This document shows, piece by piece, positions 15,565 through 24,581 of a DNA stretch of 58,108 nt. Within the stretch, counting starts at the first letter, position 1; each line of letters begins with the position of its first letter. Under the pieces are notes generated by a model. That model was not told where the DNA came from. It saw only the letters and a list, made by a program, of their open reading frames with translations, and did not search any database. The translations under genes were made by a program, and so were the position numbers. Origin of the DNA: a bacterium (lineage in GTDB: Bacteria > Bacillota > Clostridia > Oscillospirales > Ruminococcaceae); assembly GCA_004561545.1 (NCBI GenBank), contig SFVK01000007.1:1-58108 (forward strand), in the 5' to 3' direction.

Positions 15565-17523
15565 ATGAGTGCATTGGAACAGGTGGCAGCTCCAAAAGAA
15601 AACCCTGTGCGCAAAATTCTGCGCAGGCTCTGGCTTGTTGCCCTGGTCGGTCTGTGCATGACGGGGGCAGCAACCTCTGCACATGCAGTTGAAAATACTT
15701 ATTATTATCCGAATTATGATGCCTCGGCCAACGGATGTGTGGACCTGATGAGCTATGTCAGGCGCATCACCGTGACAGTCAATGGCACGGATTATACGCT
15801 GGATCAGCTTCATCAGATGAAGCAGAACGGCCAGCCGCTCACCTTGCAGGTGGGGGACAGCGCCTCCTTCAATTTCCTGTTTGGTCTGCAGGGCCGCGCC
15901 TACGACGCAAACGACCAGACGCTGCTGGATCAATCTGGCTCCACCTATGTAACCTATACCCACAATACCACCATGCTGGACGGCACTGCAGTGGCTGCGG
16001 GAACACAGGGGATTCTGGATGATTCCAGCCTGATGAAGGAGAACACCGCCCGGGGCGGCAGCTATCTGCGGATGGACATTTCCTGGCTGCTCAACAACTG
16101 CCCCGGTGATTACAACATCGAATATACCGATGGCAAGATCTCCTTTTATCAGGGTGGCGAGAACAACAAGTATCTCTATGTCTATTTCCCCGGCGGCATC
16201 GGCAGCGACGTTTACGCCGCTTCGGGATATTTCACCCTGACGGCCACCCTCTCCCGCACGCTGAACGGCATTACCATTCCTGTCACAAAAAATTTCTACG
16301 GTCAGCAGACAGACTGGCTCATCGACCTTGTGGTCACGGATGTCGTCGAAAAAGTCTATGACGGAAACATCAGCAGCTATGGCCGCATCGCTGTCAAGAA
16401 AAACTGGGTCACCAATGAGGACCACGGTCCGGCCACGATTGTGCTGAGCTATACCCAGAACGGCGAACGGAAAACCGCCAACCGTACCCTGAACGGGGAA
16501 GGGGATACCGCGTATTTTGATATCCGGCAGGGGATGACGGACTGCGTGATCAGTGAGGATATGACCGGTCAAACCGATTATCTCTCCACCATGACCACAA
16601 GCCCGGATGGCAAAACCTATACCTTTACCAACACCAAAGTCACACCGATTGTGATCAGCAAAAAGGCGCTGGGCGGTTCCGACGAGCTGCCCGGAGCCAA
16701 ACTGACGCTTTACTGCGTCAGCAGCGACGGAAGTATGAGCCAGGTGGACGAGTGGGTGAGCACGACGGAACCCCATGAGGTCAAGCTGGCCCCCGGTAAC
16801 TTCCTGCTCCGGGAAGTTACCGCGCCCGCCGGCTATGCCATGTCCACCGATATCAGCTTTACGCTGAACGAAAAATATGAAATCAAGGTGACTTCCCAGG
16901 TTGGCAAGGTCGAGGACAACGTTGTCACCGTCATTGACAGCCCGCTGGAGGTGAAACTGGCCAAGGTGGATGCCGGCGGCAATTCGCTGCCCGGCGCAGC
17001 CATGACCCTCACCGATAAAACCACCGGCAAGCTGGTCCACAGCTGGACTTCCGGCACCGAACCCGAGAAGATCACTTTTGCGGGCAACACCGGTGAAGTT
17101 CTTGTGGCGGGCCATACCTATGTTCTCCATGAGGAGACCGCACCGGCGGGGTATCTCAAGGCGGAGGATTTGGAATTTATTTTTAACGGCGACGGCACCA
17201 TCCCCGGCTGCGGATATCATCTGGTGACCATGACCGACCAGCCCGTTGGGACGCCGACCCCGTCGCCCGGTCAGACGCCCACGCCCACGCCGGGCGGTCC
17301 CACCCCCACGCCGGGCGGCCCCACCGCAACCCCGGGTACGCCGACACCTCCGCCGGGGGTGCCCACCCCGCCGCCGGACCGTCCCGACCTGGCCACGGGT
17401 GACAGCCCGCTGATGTGGGTGTTCCTGGCGCTTGCCTTTGTGTGCCTGGGCGCTGGTGTGGTGGTCCTGTTCCTCCGGCGCCGCCGGCAGGGCAGAGACC
17501 CGTCCCAGGGGAGAGATGAATGA
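15565..17523 (+). CDS. SpaA-type cell-surface (pilin/adhesin-like) protein with variant sorting signal
   Basis: A 652-residue secreted, wall-anchored protein. A basic N-terminus and hydrophobic stretch ending at SAHA (about residue 42) form the signal peptide. The first half is an adhesin-like region of unknown fold. Cna-B/SpaA prealbumin-like domains follow, recognisable by LPGAKLTLYC and LLREVTAPAGYAMS, then LPGAAMTLTDK and LHEETAPAGYLKAED; such domains often carry Lys-Asn isopeptide cross-links. A Pro/Thr/Gly spacer leads to the C-terminal sorting signal, which reads LATGD at 609-613 in place of LPxTG, then a membrane helix and RRRR. The stop codon overlaps the start of the sortase gene (ATGA), so the enzyme that anchors it is translationally coupled. 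Confidence 0.85.
   Translation: MSALEQVAAPKENPVRKILRRLWLVALVGLCMTGAATSAHAVENTYYYPNYDASANGCVDLMSYVRRITVTVNGTDYTLDQLHQMKQNGQPLTLQVGDSASFNFLFGLQGRAYDANDQTLLDQSGSTYVTYTHNTTMLDGTAVAAGTQGILDDSSLMKENTARGGSYLRMDISWLLNNCPGDYNIEYTDGKISFYQGGENNKYLYVYFPGGIGSDVYAASGYFTLTATLSRTLNGITIPVTKNFYGQQTDWLIDLVVTDVVEKVYDGNISSYGRIAVKKNWVTNEDHGPATIVLSYTQNGERKTANRTLNGEGDTAYFDIRQGMTDCVISEDMTGQTDYLSTMTTSPDGKTYTFTNTKVTPIVISKKALGGSDELPGAKLTLYCVSSDGSMSQVDEWVSTTEPHEVKLAPGNFLLREVTAPAGYAMSTDISFTLNEKYEIKVTSQVGKVEDNVVTVIDSPLEVKLAKVDAGGNSLPGAAMTLTDKTTGKLVHSWTSGTEPEKITFAGNTGEVLVAGHTYVLHEETAPAGYLKAEDLEFIFNGDGTIPGCGYHLVTMTDQPVGTPTPSPGQTPTPTPGGPTPTPGGPTATPGTPTPPPGVPTPPPDRPDLATGDSPLMWVFLALAFVCLGAGVVVLFLRRRRQGRDPSQGRDE
17266..17390 (+). 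repeat. Proline/threonine-rich coding repeats (wall-spanning spacer)
   Basis: Tandem imperfect 21-base units encoding PTPTPGG, then PTATPG and PTPPPG variants, lie just before the sorting signal. Such repeats extend the protein through the wall and expand or shrink easily by slippage. Confidence 0.8.
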
Positions 17524-18353
17524 ACAATTTTGAGCTGAAACGAAAGGAGCGCTACCGCGCCCCCCATACCCTGTACCGGGAACCGGACCCGGAAGAAACG
17601 TCCTTTTCCGGCAATCTGTCTTTTCTTGCAGCGCCGCTGCTCTTTGCCGCTGCCCTGCTGTTTCTGCTTCTCTTTTTCTGGCAGTGGCAGGGGTACCGCA
17701 AAAGCGACAACGCCTATCACAGCCTGCGGGAACAGTTGGTCTGGACCCAGTCCGGTTCGGGTCTGTCCCAGTCCGCCCAAGGCTCCCGCTTGGATTTTGC
17801 CCCCCTTCTGGAACAAAATCCTGACACCGTTGGCTGGCTCAGCATTCCGGGTCTGGACCTTTCTCTTCCCGTCACACGCAACGCCGACAGTACCTACTAC
17901 CTTCGCCGTGGCTTTGACGGTACGCTCAGCAACAACGGCTGCCTGTTCCGCCCCTCCTGGGACGCGGGCGGCTGGGCCGACAGCCTGTGCCATGTGATTC
18001 ACGGCCACAACATCTACAATGGCGCCATGTTCGGCAAGCTGGACCAGTTCCGCAATGAGGAGTTCCTGGCGGAAAATCCTTCCTTCGTCCTCTATACGCC
18101 GGAGGGGGATTTCCGCTGCACCATCTTCTCGGTTCATGACGCGGTGGCCAATGATGCCAGCTATGCCCTGGAATTTGAGCCGGGGGAAGAATATGATGCG
18201 TTTCTCGAATATTTGAAAGCCCTGTCCCTCTGGGACACCGGCGTGGAGGTGCCTTCCGGCAGCCGCATCCTCACCCTTTCCACCTGCCGTTCCAGCTATG
18301 CCTCCAACAACCAGCGCTTTGTGGTTCACGCCATCATGGAACCCATGCAGTGA
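17520..18353 (+). CDS. srtB: Class B sortase
   Basis: Membrane-bound cysteine transpeptidase (277 residues) that links surface proteins to peptidoglycan or polymerises pilins. A cytoplasmic N-terminus is followed by one membrane helix (about 38-58). The catalytic set is visible: His in HGHN (H163), Cys in TLSTCRS (C256), and Arg in NNQRFVVHA. The LEQNPDTVGWLSIPG block is typical of class B. Its start overlaps the stop of the SpaA-type gene by four bases, and no other sortase substrate is near, so it is probably dedicated to that protein and should recognise LATGD. A bidirectional terminator follows. Confidence 0.9.
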   Translation: MNNFELKRKERYRAPHTLYREPDPEETSFSGNLSFLAAPLLFAAALLFLLLFFWQWQGYRKSDNAYHSLREQLVWTQSGSGLSQSAQGSRLDFAPLLEQNPDTVGWLSIPGLDLSLPVTRNADSTYYLRRGFDGTLSNNGCLFRPSWDAGGWADSLCHVIHGHNIYNGAMFGKLDQFRNEEFLAENPSFVLYTPEGDFRCTIFSVHDAVANDASYALEFEPGEEYDAFLEYLKALSLWDTGVEVPSGSRILTLSTCRSSYASNNQRFVVHAIMEPMQ

Positions 18354-18379
18354 CCGGATTTCGGCAGTAAAACAAACAG

Positions 18380-18428
18380 AAAACCCGGTGGGCAGCCTGA
18401 TTCGGATTCAGGCGACCCGCCGGGTTTT
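18380..18428. terminator. Bidirectional terminator
   Basis: AAAACCCGG pairs with CCGGGTTTT, with a second inner stem CCTGA/TCAGG. It lies between convergent genes. Confidence 0.75.
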
Positions 18429-18445
18429 GATGATTTCTGCGGTGA

Positions 18446-19462
18446 TCAGAAGATTCGCACCAGATCAGGCGTGATGTCCGCCAGTGTTTCGGCGCCGCAC
18501 ATACTCATGGTGTCCGCCAGTTCGCCGGCCAGCTGATCCACATACGCCCTGACGCCTTCGGCACCGCCGCCGTACACGGCGTTCACAAAAGGCCGGGCAA
18601 TCAGTACCGCGTCGGCGCCCATTGCCAGCGCTTTAAAGACATCCACGCCACTGCGGATGCCGCCGTCCACCAGAACGGTGCATCTGCCCTTGACCGCAGC
18701 GGCAATCTCGGGCAGAACCTCGGCGGTGGCAGGCGTCTGATCCAGCACCCGTCCGCCGTGGTTGGAAACCACAATGGCGGATGCGCCGGCCTCCACCGCT
18801 TTCTCGGCCCCGCGCACCGTCATGATCCCCTTGATGATAAAGGGCACTTTGGCGTCTGCGATGATGCCTTTGAGCTCCCCGGCGGTTTTGCTGCCCGCCG
18901 GGGGATCAAGGTTTTTCAGGAAGGGCAGACCCGCAGCGTCAATATCCATGGCTGCCGCAAAGGCGCCGGAGTCCCGGACCAACGCCATCTTTTCTGCAAT
19001 GGTACCGGCATCCCATGGCTTGACGGTGGGAATGCCAAAGCCCTGCGCCGCTTTGACCGCCTTGCAGGCTGCCACCATCACGGCGGGGTTGGTGCCGTCC
19101 CCGGTGAAGGCCAGAATTCCTGCGTCCCGGCAGGCCGGAACCAGGATATCATTGTATTGCATATCGTCAAATTTCTTGCCGTAATGCAGCTGCACCGCAC
19201 CCACAGGCCCCGCGAACACCGGAATGCGGAACCGCTGCCCGAACAGGTCCAGATGGGTGTCCGGTGTGCCGCAAGCGCAGATGGTGTCCATGTTCACCCG
19301 CACATTCTGCCAGGCGGCGTAGTTGCGGATAGCCACATCCCCCACACCCTTGGCGCCCGGTCCGGGAATGGTGTTGCGGCAGGCGCGCCCATCGCAGACA
19401 GGGCAGACCTTGCAGGGGCCCATCTGCCCCCTGGCCGCCTCAAGCACTTGTTGGTAAGTCAT
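18446..19462 (-). CDS. FMN-dependent alpha-hydroxy-acid dehydrogenase (lactate-oxidase family)
   Basis: A 338-residue TIM-barrel flavoenzyme of the LldD/glycolate oxidase family, which oxidises 2-hydroxy acids such as L-lactate. The FMN and catalytic region is clear: FIIKGIMT, IVVSNHGGRVLD (catalytic His), LVDGGIRSGVDVFKALAMGADAV cut across the phosphate loop, and ARPF. The N-terminus is unusual, with cysteines at 17, 20, 23 and 28 (CKVCPVCDGRAC), which could hold a metal or Fe-S cluster and suggests electron transfer to something other than oxygen. The start at 19462 has AGGAG; a longer frame would run into the promoter. It is monocistronic with its own promoter. Confidence 0.85.
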   Translation of the reverse strand: MTYQQVLEAARGQMGPCKVCPVCDGRACRNTIPGPGAKGVGDVAIRNYAAWQNVRVNMDTICACGTPDTHLDLFGQRFRIPVFAGPVGAVQLHYGKKFDDMQYNDILVPACRDAGILAFTGDGTNPAVMVAACKAVKAAQGFGIPTVKPWDAGTIAEKMALVRDSGAFAAAMDIDAAGLPFLKNLDPPAGSKTAGELKGIIADAKVPFIIKGIMTVRGAEKAVEAGASAIVVSNHGGRVLDQTPATAEVLPEIAAAVKGRCTVLVDGGIRSGVDVFKALAMGADAVLIARPFVNAVYGGGAEGVRAYVDQLAGELADTMSMCGAETLADITPDLVRIF

Positions 19463-19507
19463 TTTTGTCCTCTCCTTTTCGGTGCAAAAACACCGGTTTC
19501 TGTTGCC

Positions 19508-19536
19508 ATTGTAGTCTCTTTTGTGCAAACCTGCAA
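19508..19536 (-). promoter_or_regulatory. Sigma-A promoter of the hydroxy-acid dehydrogenase
   Basis: TTGCAG and TACAAT with a 17-base spacer, 46 bases before the ATG. Confidence 0.65.
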
Positions 19537-19638
19537 GAGAGAACCGGGTATTTTTGGCATTTATTTTGATCTGAATGCTACACAAATTCACAGCGCAGTG
19601 CTATGATTAAGGGAGTAAGAGAACCGAGGTGTTACACC

Positions 19639-20559
19639 ATGACAAAAATCCTGGATTTTTTGCGGGAGGAACAGATTGATCCGGCGCTGGTGCAGGAACT
19701 GGCACGGTACCAGGCCGCCCATCCGCTGGATGGGGCATTGTGCTCCCGTGTTCCCGTGCCGCGCTACCTCTATTATGGCAGGGAAATCTGGGAGCAGGCC
19801 ATCGCTGCGCTGCTCTGCGGCGAAAACCTGCTTCTTGCCGGTGGAAAAGCGACCGGTAAAAATGTTCTGGCCGAAAATCTTGCCATGGCCTTCGGCCGGC
19901 CGTCCTGGGATATTTCCTTCCATGTGAACATGGACGCCTCCACCCTCATCGGAATGGATACCTTTGTGGGCGGTCAGGTGGTGTTCCGGCCCGGTCCGGT
20001 CTATTCCTGCGCGGTCAGTGGCGGATTCGGGATTTTGGATGAAATCAATATGGCCCGCAACGAGGCACTCGCCGTGCTCCATGCAACACTGGACTTTCGG
20101 CGCTCCATCGATGTGCCTGGTTATGACCGCATTCCGCTGGCGGAGGAAACCCGCTTTATCGCCACCATGAATTACGGGTACGCGGGGACCCGGGAACTCA
20201 ACGAGGCGCTGACTTCCCGGTTTGTGGTGATTCAGATGCCTCCCATCGGGGAGGAAAACCTGAAAAAACTCCTCACCGCCCAATTCCCCGGCCTCAAGGC
20301 AAAATATGCCGACCAGTTTGCCCGGCTCTTTCTGGATCTTCAGAAAAAGTGCGAGAGCGCCGAAATTTCCACCAGGGCGCTGGATCTGCGGGGAATGCTG
20401 GATGCCATCCGCCTGATGTACCGCGGCGTGCCGGCGGAAACGGCGCTGGATATGGGCATCACCAACAAGGCGTTTGATACCTATGAGCAGGGACTGATCC
20501 GCGATGTGATCCATGCCCGCATTCCCCGCGGCCTGGACCGCACCCGTCTGTTTGAGTAA
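19639..20559 (+). CDS. MoxR-type AAA+ ATPase with atypical P-loop
   Basis: A 306-residue AAA+ ATPase of the MoxR/CbbQ/NorQ group, chaperone-like enzymes that work with a VWA partner to load metals or open complexes. Walker B is ILDEIN, sensor 1 is in ATMNYGYAGT, and the arginine finger region is EALTSRF. The P-loop reads AGGKATGKN, with Asn in place of the usual Thr or Ser that holds the magnesium. The ATG at 19639 has GAGGTG eight bases upstream. The VWA gene begins three bases after the stop, so the two form a unit. The client is unknown because no obvious metalloenzyme lies beside them. Confidence 0.85.
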   Translation: MTKILDFLREEQIDPALVQELARYQAAHPLDGALCSRVPVPRYLYYGREIWEQAIAALLCGENLLLAGGKATGKNVLAENLAMAFGRPSWDISFHVNMDASTLIGMDTFVGGQVVFRPGPVYSCAVSGGFGILDEINMARNEALAVLHATLDFRRSIDVPGYDRIPLAEETRFIATMNYGYAGTRELNEALTSRFVVIQMPPIGEENLKKLLTAQFPGLKAKYADQFARLFLDLQKKCESAEISTRALDLRGMLDAIRLMYRGVPAETALDMGITNKAFDTYEQGLIRDVIHARIPRGLDRTRLFE

Positions 20560-20562
20560 GAG

Positions 20563-22317
20563 ATGGAAAAACAATGCTATACCGCGCAGCAGCGCAGGGC
20601 GGCCAACTTGGTTTGGACCGCTGCGGGCGCTTATGGCTTTGACCCCATGTTTTTGGCCAGCCATTCCGATGGAACACCGGACTTTTACATGAATTGCGTT
20701 GTGGGTCTTGTCCGCAAATATTACGGGGACGAAATCCCCCGCGCCCTTTTTGCCCTGTGGGAGGAGGACCGCCGCCAGCCATTGCTGGACGATCTGACCT
20801 GGCTGTTCCTGGAAAGCGCTGTCTACGCCAACGAACTGCCCTGCCGCCCGGTCCTGTCCGAACTGCGGCGGGAACACGCGGAGGAATTTTTCGGGCAGGA
20901 ATATCAACTTTCCCGTCAGGAATGGATGAGCAAAAATCAGCTTGTCTACACCATGCAGGCTGCCCGCTGGCGCAGCGTCCAGGGCCGCAATCCGCCTGTG
21001 ATGACCCCCTACGAGAGCCGCCTGGCCGCAGCCCTTGCCCCCGATCGGACACCGGACCCGCAGGAATTGACGCCTGCGGTGCTGCAAGTTTTTGAGCGTT
21101 TTGCCCTTTTTGACGGAAAAGTACAGCCCAAAGCCGCAGTTCGGCTGCATTTTGAGGGTCTGGCCGCCAAAATTCTTTCCAAAACCCACCCGGTCCAGCT
21201 GGTCAGAACCGACCGGCTGACCGTCGGCCAGTCCGTTGCGGCGGAAGGGGAGGGGAAAGGCCCTCGCCAGGATCTTCGCGGTGCCTTGGTCGAACTGCGC
21301 CAGAACGGGGAGGAAGACCGAAATTATATCGAGAGCTGTTTTGGCCGCTCTCTCTATCCGCCCGAGCGTCTGGCCAGGGCGGAACAGCAACTGTGTGCCG
21401 GCGTGCACCTGGGATGTCATCTCTGGTTTTCCTCCGGTGTGCCGCGGCCCGAACAGGCACGCACCGGGGACGCCCGCCGCCTGGCGGACCAGGCGGAACT
21501 TCAGGCGGAGCGCAACCGGAAGTTCTTTGCTCAGAACCGGGAACTGTACCAAGGCGCCATCGGGCGGCTCACCGGTCAGATCCGCAACAGCATCCTCATC
21601 CACCGCCAGCCCGATGCGCTCTGCGCCCGGACGGGAAAATTGGACGCCGCCCGCGTCTGGCGGATGGCAGTGATGGAGGATGACCGCGTCTTTTTGCGCG
21701 CGGAAGAGGAAAACCGGCCTGCCTTTACGGTGGACCTGCTGCTGGATGCCTCGGCTTCCCGCCTGCACTGTCAGGAAATCATTGCGGCGCAGGGGTACAT
21801 TCTGGCCGAGAGCCTGCGCCGCTGCGCCATCCCTGTGCGGGTGTCCGCCTTTTGCAGCCTGCGGGGCTATACCGTTGTTCGCGTTCTCAAGGATTTTGGA
21901 CAGCGGGATGCCGGGGGGACCTTCCGCTATTTTGCCTCGGGCTGGAACCGGGATGGTCTGGCGCTGCGGGCGGCGGGGGATCTGACAGACTTTGCACCCG
22001 GTCCGGCGGACCGTCACCTGCTCATTTTGCTCACCGATGCTTCCCCCAACGACAGCCGACGCATTCCGCCCGGCCCCGGATATCCGCTGGGCGCCGCCTA
22101 TGACGGCCCTGCTGCCGTGAATGACGCTGCCGCCGAGGTGCGCGCGCTGGAGCGAAAGGGCATCCGGGTTTCGGCGGTCTTTATGGGGCCTGGCCCGGCG
22201 GGCAAAGACGCCGGAACCATCTATGGACCGAACCTTGCCCGCATCACGGGGATGGACCAGCTGGCCGCCGCTGCGGGCCGCCTGATTCAGCGTCAGATCC
22301 GCAGCCTGGACGACTGA
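20563..22317 (+). CDS. VWA-domain protein, NorD/CobT-like partner of the MoxR ATPase
   Basis: A 584-residue soluble protein. The first 370 residues are helical, charged and have no motif I recognise. The C-terminal 210 residues form a von Willebrand factor A domain with an intact metal-ion-dependent adhesion site: DLLLDASAS (DxSxS), SGWNRDG and LLTDASPND. This layout matches NorD and CobT-type partners of MoxR ATPases, in which the VWA domain docks on a client protein. No signal peptide or membrane segment is visible. Only three bases separate it from the ATPase gene, so expression is coupled. Confidence 0.8.
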   Translation: MEKQCYTAQQRRAANLVWTAAGAYGFDPMFLASHSDGTPDFYMNCVVGLVRKYYGDEIPRALFALWEEDRRQPLLDDLTWLFLESAVYANELPCRPVLSELRREHAEEFFGQEYQLSRQEWMSKNQLVYTMQAARWRSVQGRNPPVMTPYESRLAAALAPDRTPDPQELTPAVLQVFERFALFDGKVQPKAAVRLHFEGLAAKILSKTHPVQLVRTDRLTVGQSVAAEGEGKGPRQDLRGALVELRQNGEEDRNYIESCFGRSLYPPERLARAEQQLCAGVHLGCHLWFSSGVPRPEQARTGDARRLADQAELQAERNRKFFAQNRELYQGAIGRLTGQIRNSILIHRQPDALCARTGKLDAARVWRMAVMEDDRVFLRAEEENRPAFTVDLLLDASASRLHCQEIIAAQGYILAESLRRCAIPVRVSAFCSLRGYTVVRVLKDFGQRDAGGTFRYFASGWNRDGLALRAAGDLTDFAPGPADRHLLILLTDASPNDSRRIPPGPGYPLGAAYDGPAAVNDAAAEVRALERKGIRVSAVFMGPGPAGKDAGTIYGPNLARITGMDQLAAAAGRLIQRQIRSLDD

Positions 22318-22394
22318 ACGTCTGCCTTGAAGGCGGCGCGGTTCTGTAGTATCATAACAGTAAATTTTAATAATGAAAGGAACTTTGTCAAACC

Positions 22395-24089
22395 ATGAAA
22401 TTCAGCGAAATGACTTACACCCGCCCGGATCTGGACCGGGTTCTCGCCGACTGCTCCGACTATGCCGCCCGCATCCGGGCCGCCGCCACGCCGGAAGAAC
22501 TCATCGAGCTCTACCGTGCTGAGAACAAAACCATGGCCCACTACCGCACCGCCGCGATTCTGGCGGAGATCCATTACACCCAGGACACCCGCGACCCCTT
22601 CTGGTCCGCCGAACAGGATTGGTTTGACGCCAACGGTCCCGCCGTAGCCAACGCGGATGTGTGCATCGCCAAAGCGATCCTGGACAATCCCCATGCCGCC
22701 GCGCTGGAAAAGACCTTTGGCAACCGGGTGCTGCCCACCCTGAAGAACAAGGTGCTCTCGATGGATGAGCGGGTGCTGGACCTGCAAAAGGAGGAAAACG
22801 CCCTGTCCAGCGCATACCAGAAACTTTACGGCGGCGCCCTGGTGGAGCTGGACGGAAAGACACTGACCATCCCCCAGCTGATGCTTTACAAGGAAAGTAT
22901 GGACCCCGCCACCCGCCGCAGGGCCTATGAGGCGGAGGCAGGCTATTTTGACGCCCACCGTGCGGAGTTTGACGAAATTTACGATAAGATGGTTAAAAAC
23001 CGCAACGAGCAGGCACGCGTCCTTGGCTATCGGGATTACAGCGAGCTGAGCTATGTCCGCATGAACCGCATTGGCTACGGCCCTGCGGAGATTGCCGCTT
23101 TCCGCCAGGAAGTGGTGGAGCAGGTGGTACCCATGCTGCAAAAGCTCATGAAGCTGCGCTGCAAGCGCACCGGCATTGAGCACCCCATGTTCTGGGACAG
23201 CACTGTGTATTTTGCCGACGGCAACCCGGTGCCCCATGGCAGCTATGAGGAGCTGATGACAGGCGCCCGCACCATGTATCATGAACTCAGCCCCGAGACG
23301 GCGGAGTTCATTGACTTCATGCAGGAGAACGAGATGTTTGACGTGCTCAGTCGTCCCGGCAAGATGAGCGGCGGCTATGAGGAGATCATCCCCGATTACA
23401 AGACCCCTTTCATCTTTGCCAACTGGAACGGCACGGCGGGGGATGTGGATGTGCTCACCCATGAGGCGGGCCATGCGTTCGAGAGCTATCTGGCCGCCCG
23501 CAACCCCGCCGACCTCCCCGAGGAGCTTCAGTGCCCCGGCATGGAGAGCGCCGAAATTCATTCCATGAGCATGGAATTTCTGACTTCTCCCTGGCATCAT
23601 CTGTTCTTCAAGGAGGATACCGCCAAATATCAGCTCTCCCATGCAGAGGACAGCTTCTTCTTCCTGCCCTACGGCTGTATGGTGGACGAGTTCCAGCACA
23701 TCATGTACCAGAACCCGGACCTGACCCCCGACGAGCGCAACGCCGAGTGGCTCAAACTGGAGCACAAATACCGCCCCTGGAATGATTTTGGCGATCTGCC
23801 CATGTACAGCCGGGGCGCGGGCTGGCAGCGTCAGCTGCATATTTTTGAATGCCCCTTCTATTATATTGATTACTGCCTGGCCACCGTCATTGCACTGCAA
23901 TTTTTTGTGGCCCAGCTCAAGGACCCCAAGGACGCCTGGCAGCGTTATCTGAAACTGACCCGGCTGGCGGGCACCGCCACCTACACCGAGCTGGCCGAGA
24001 GCGCCGGCATGAAGGTGCCTTTCACCAAAGGCAGCCTGACCGGGCTGGCCCATACCGTTGCGGACTGGATTGAGCGCAACCAGATCTGA
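22395..24089 (+). CDS. pepF: M3B-family oligoendopeptidase F-like metallopeptidase
   Basis: A 564-residue cytosolic zinc peptidase that cuts short peptides. The zinc motif HEAGH (H356, E357, H360) is in VLTHEAGHAFESYLA and the third ligand is the Glu of ESAEIHSMSME. Length and the helical N-terminal half match the M3B clade found in Firmicutes. An AAAGGA site precedes the ATG. It would feed on peptides such as those imported by the Opp system encoded further right. A 91-residue gene follows after 26 bases and probably shares its transcript. Confidence 0.92.
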   Translation: MKFSEMTYTRPDLDRVLADCSDYAARIRAAATPEELIELYRAENKTMAHYRTAAILAEIHYTQDTRDPFWSAEQDWFDANGPAVANADVCIAKAILDNPHAAALEKTFGNRVLPTLKNKVLSMDERVLDLQKEENALSSAYQKLYGGALVELDGKTLTIPQLMLYKESMDPATRRRAYEAEAGYFDAHRAEFDEIYDKMVKNRNEQARVLGYRDYSELSYVRMNRIGYGPAEIAAFRQEVVEQVVPMLQKLMKLRCKRTGIEHPMFWDSTVYFADGNPVPHGSYEELMTGARTMYHELSPETAEFIDFMQENEMFDVLSRPGKMSGGYEEIIPDYKTPFIFANWNGTAGDVDVLTHEAGHAFESYLAARNPADLPEELQCPGMESAEIHSMSMEFLTSPWHHLFFKEDTAKYQLSHAEDSFFFLPYGCMVDEFQHIMYQNPDLTPDERNAEWLKLEHKYRPWNDFGDLPMYSRGAGWQRQLHIFECPFYYIDYCLATVIALQFFVAQLKDPKDAWQRYLKLTRLAGTATYTELAESAGMKVPFTKGSLTGLAHTVADWIERNQI

Positions 24090-24115
24090 AAGAGAACAGA
24101 CGGGGAGGAATCCGT

Positions 24116-24391
24116 ATGGCACTGTTTGAGAAAAAGGAATCTGTTTTCCGAGAGAAAAACAAAACTGCCTGGCTTGCCGCCAGGACGGCCCTGAAAAACG
24201 GCGGAATCACCGGGGTGCGGGCCGGTTCCATCGAGACGGAACCGCCGGTTTGCGGCTGCGGGGCCAAGCTGGACCCCCGGGACTTTGGCGGCAGGGGAAA
24301 GATCGACCGCAATCTTTATTATATTGAAGTGCCGGTTTCGCAGGCCGAACGGGCGCGGCAGATTCTGGGGGAGCAGCGGGAAAGGCGCTAA
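24116..24391 (+). CDS. Small conserved hypothetical protein with CGCG motif
   Basis: A 91-residue basic soluble protein of no function known to me. It begins ALFEKKESVFREKNKTAWLA cut by a charged helix, then a beta-rich middle with PPVCGCGAKLDPRDFGG and a C-terminal YYIEVPVSQAERARQIL. The final part resembles small domains that follow proteins binding metabolites, but I cannot name a family. Two cysteines in CGC could bind a metal or form a disulfide. GGGAGGA lies seven bases before the ATG. Confidence 0.7.
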   Translation: MALFEKKESVFREKNKTAWLAARTALKNGGITGVRAGSIETEPPVCGCGAKLDPRDFGGRGKIDRNLYYIEVPVSQAERARQILGEQRERR

Positions 24392-24488
24392 GGTCTGATG
24401 GATCCATACCATGGAAATGGGATTTGTGCAGCTTGTGGAGCACTTAGAAAAAACCTTGGATTTTTTTGAGAAAGTCGACAAAAAAGTG

Positions 24489-24516
24489 TTGCAAAAATAT
24501 GAAAACGGGCTATAAT
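24489..24516 (+). promoter_or_regulatory. Sigma-A promoter of cstA
   Basis: TTGCAA and TATAAT with a 16-base spacer. A small AACAGG/CCTGTT hairpin lies in the 60-base leader. Confidence 0.7.
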
Positions 24517-24581
24517 GTAGTTGCACAAACAGGGAGAGCCTGTTGAAACAGGTCTGCCTGAAATATAAGGGAGGTATTTTC

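Noticed and set aside
17266..17390. Tandem GC-rich repeats considered as a CRISPR-like array
   Set aside because: The repeats are short, contiguous and in frame, encoding a Pro/Thr spacer; there are no unique spacers and no cas genes.
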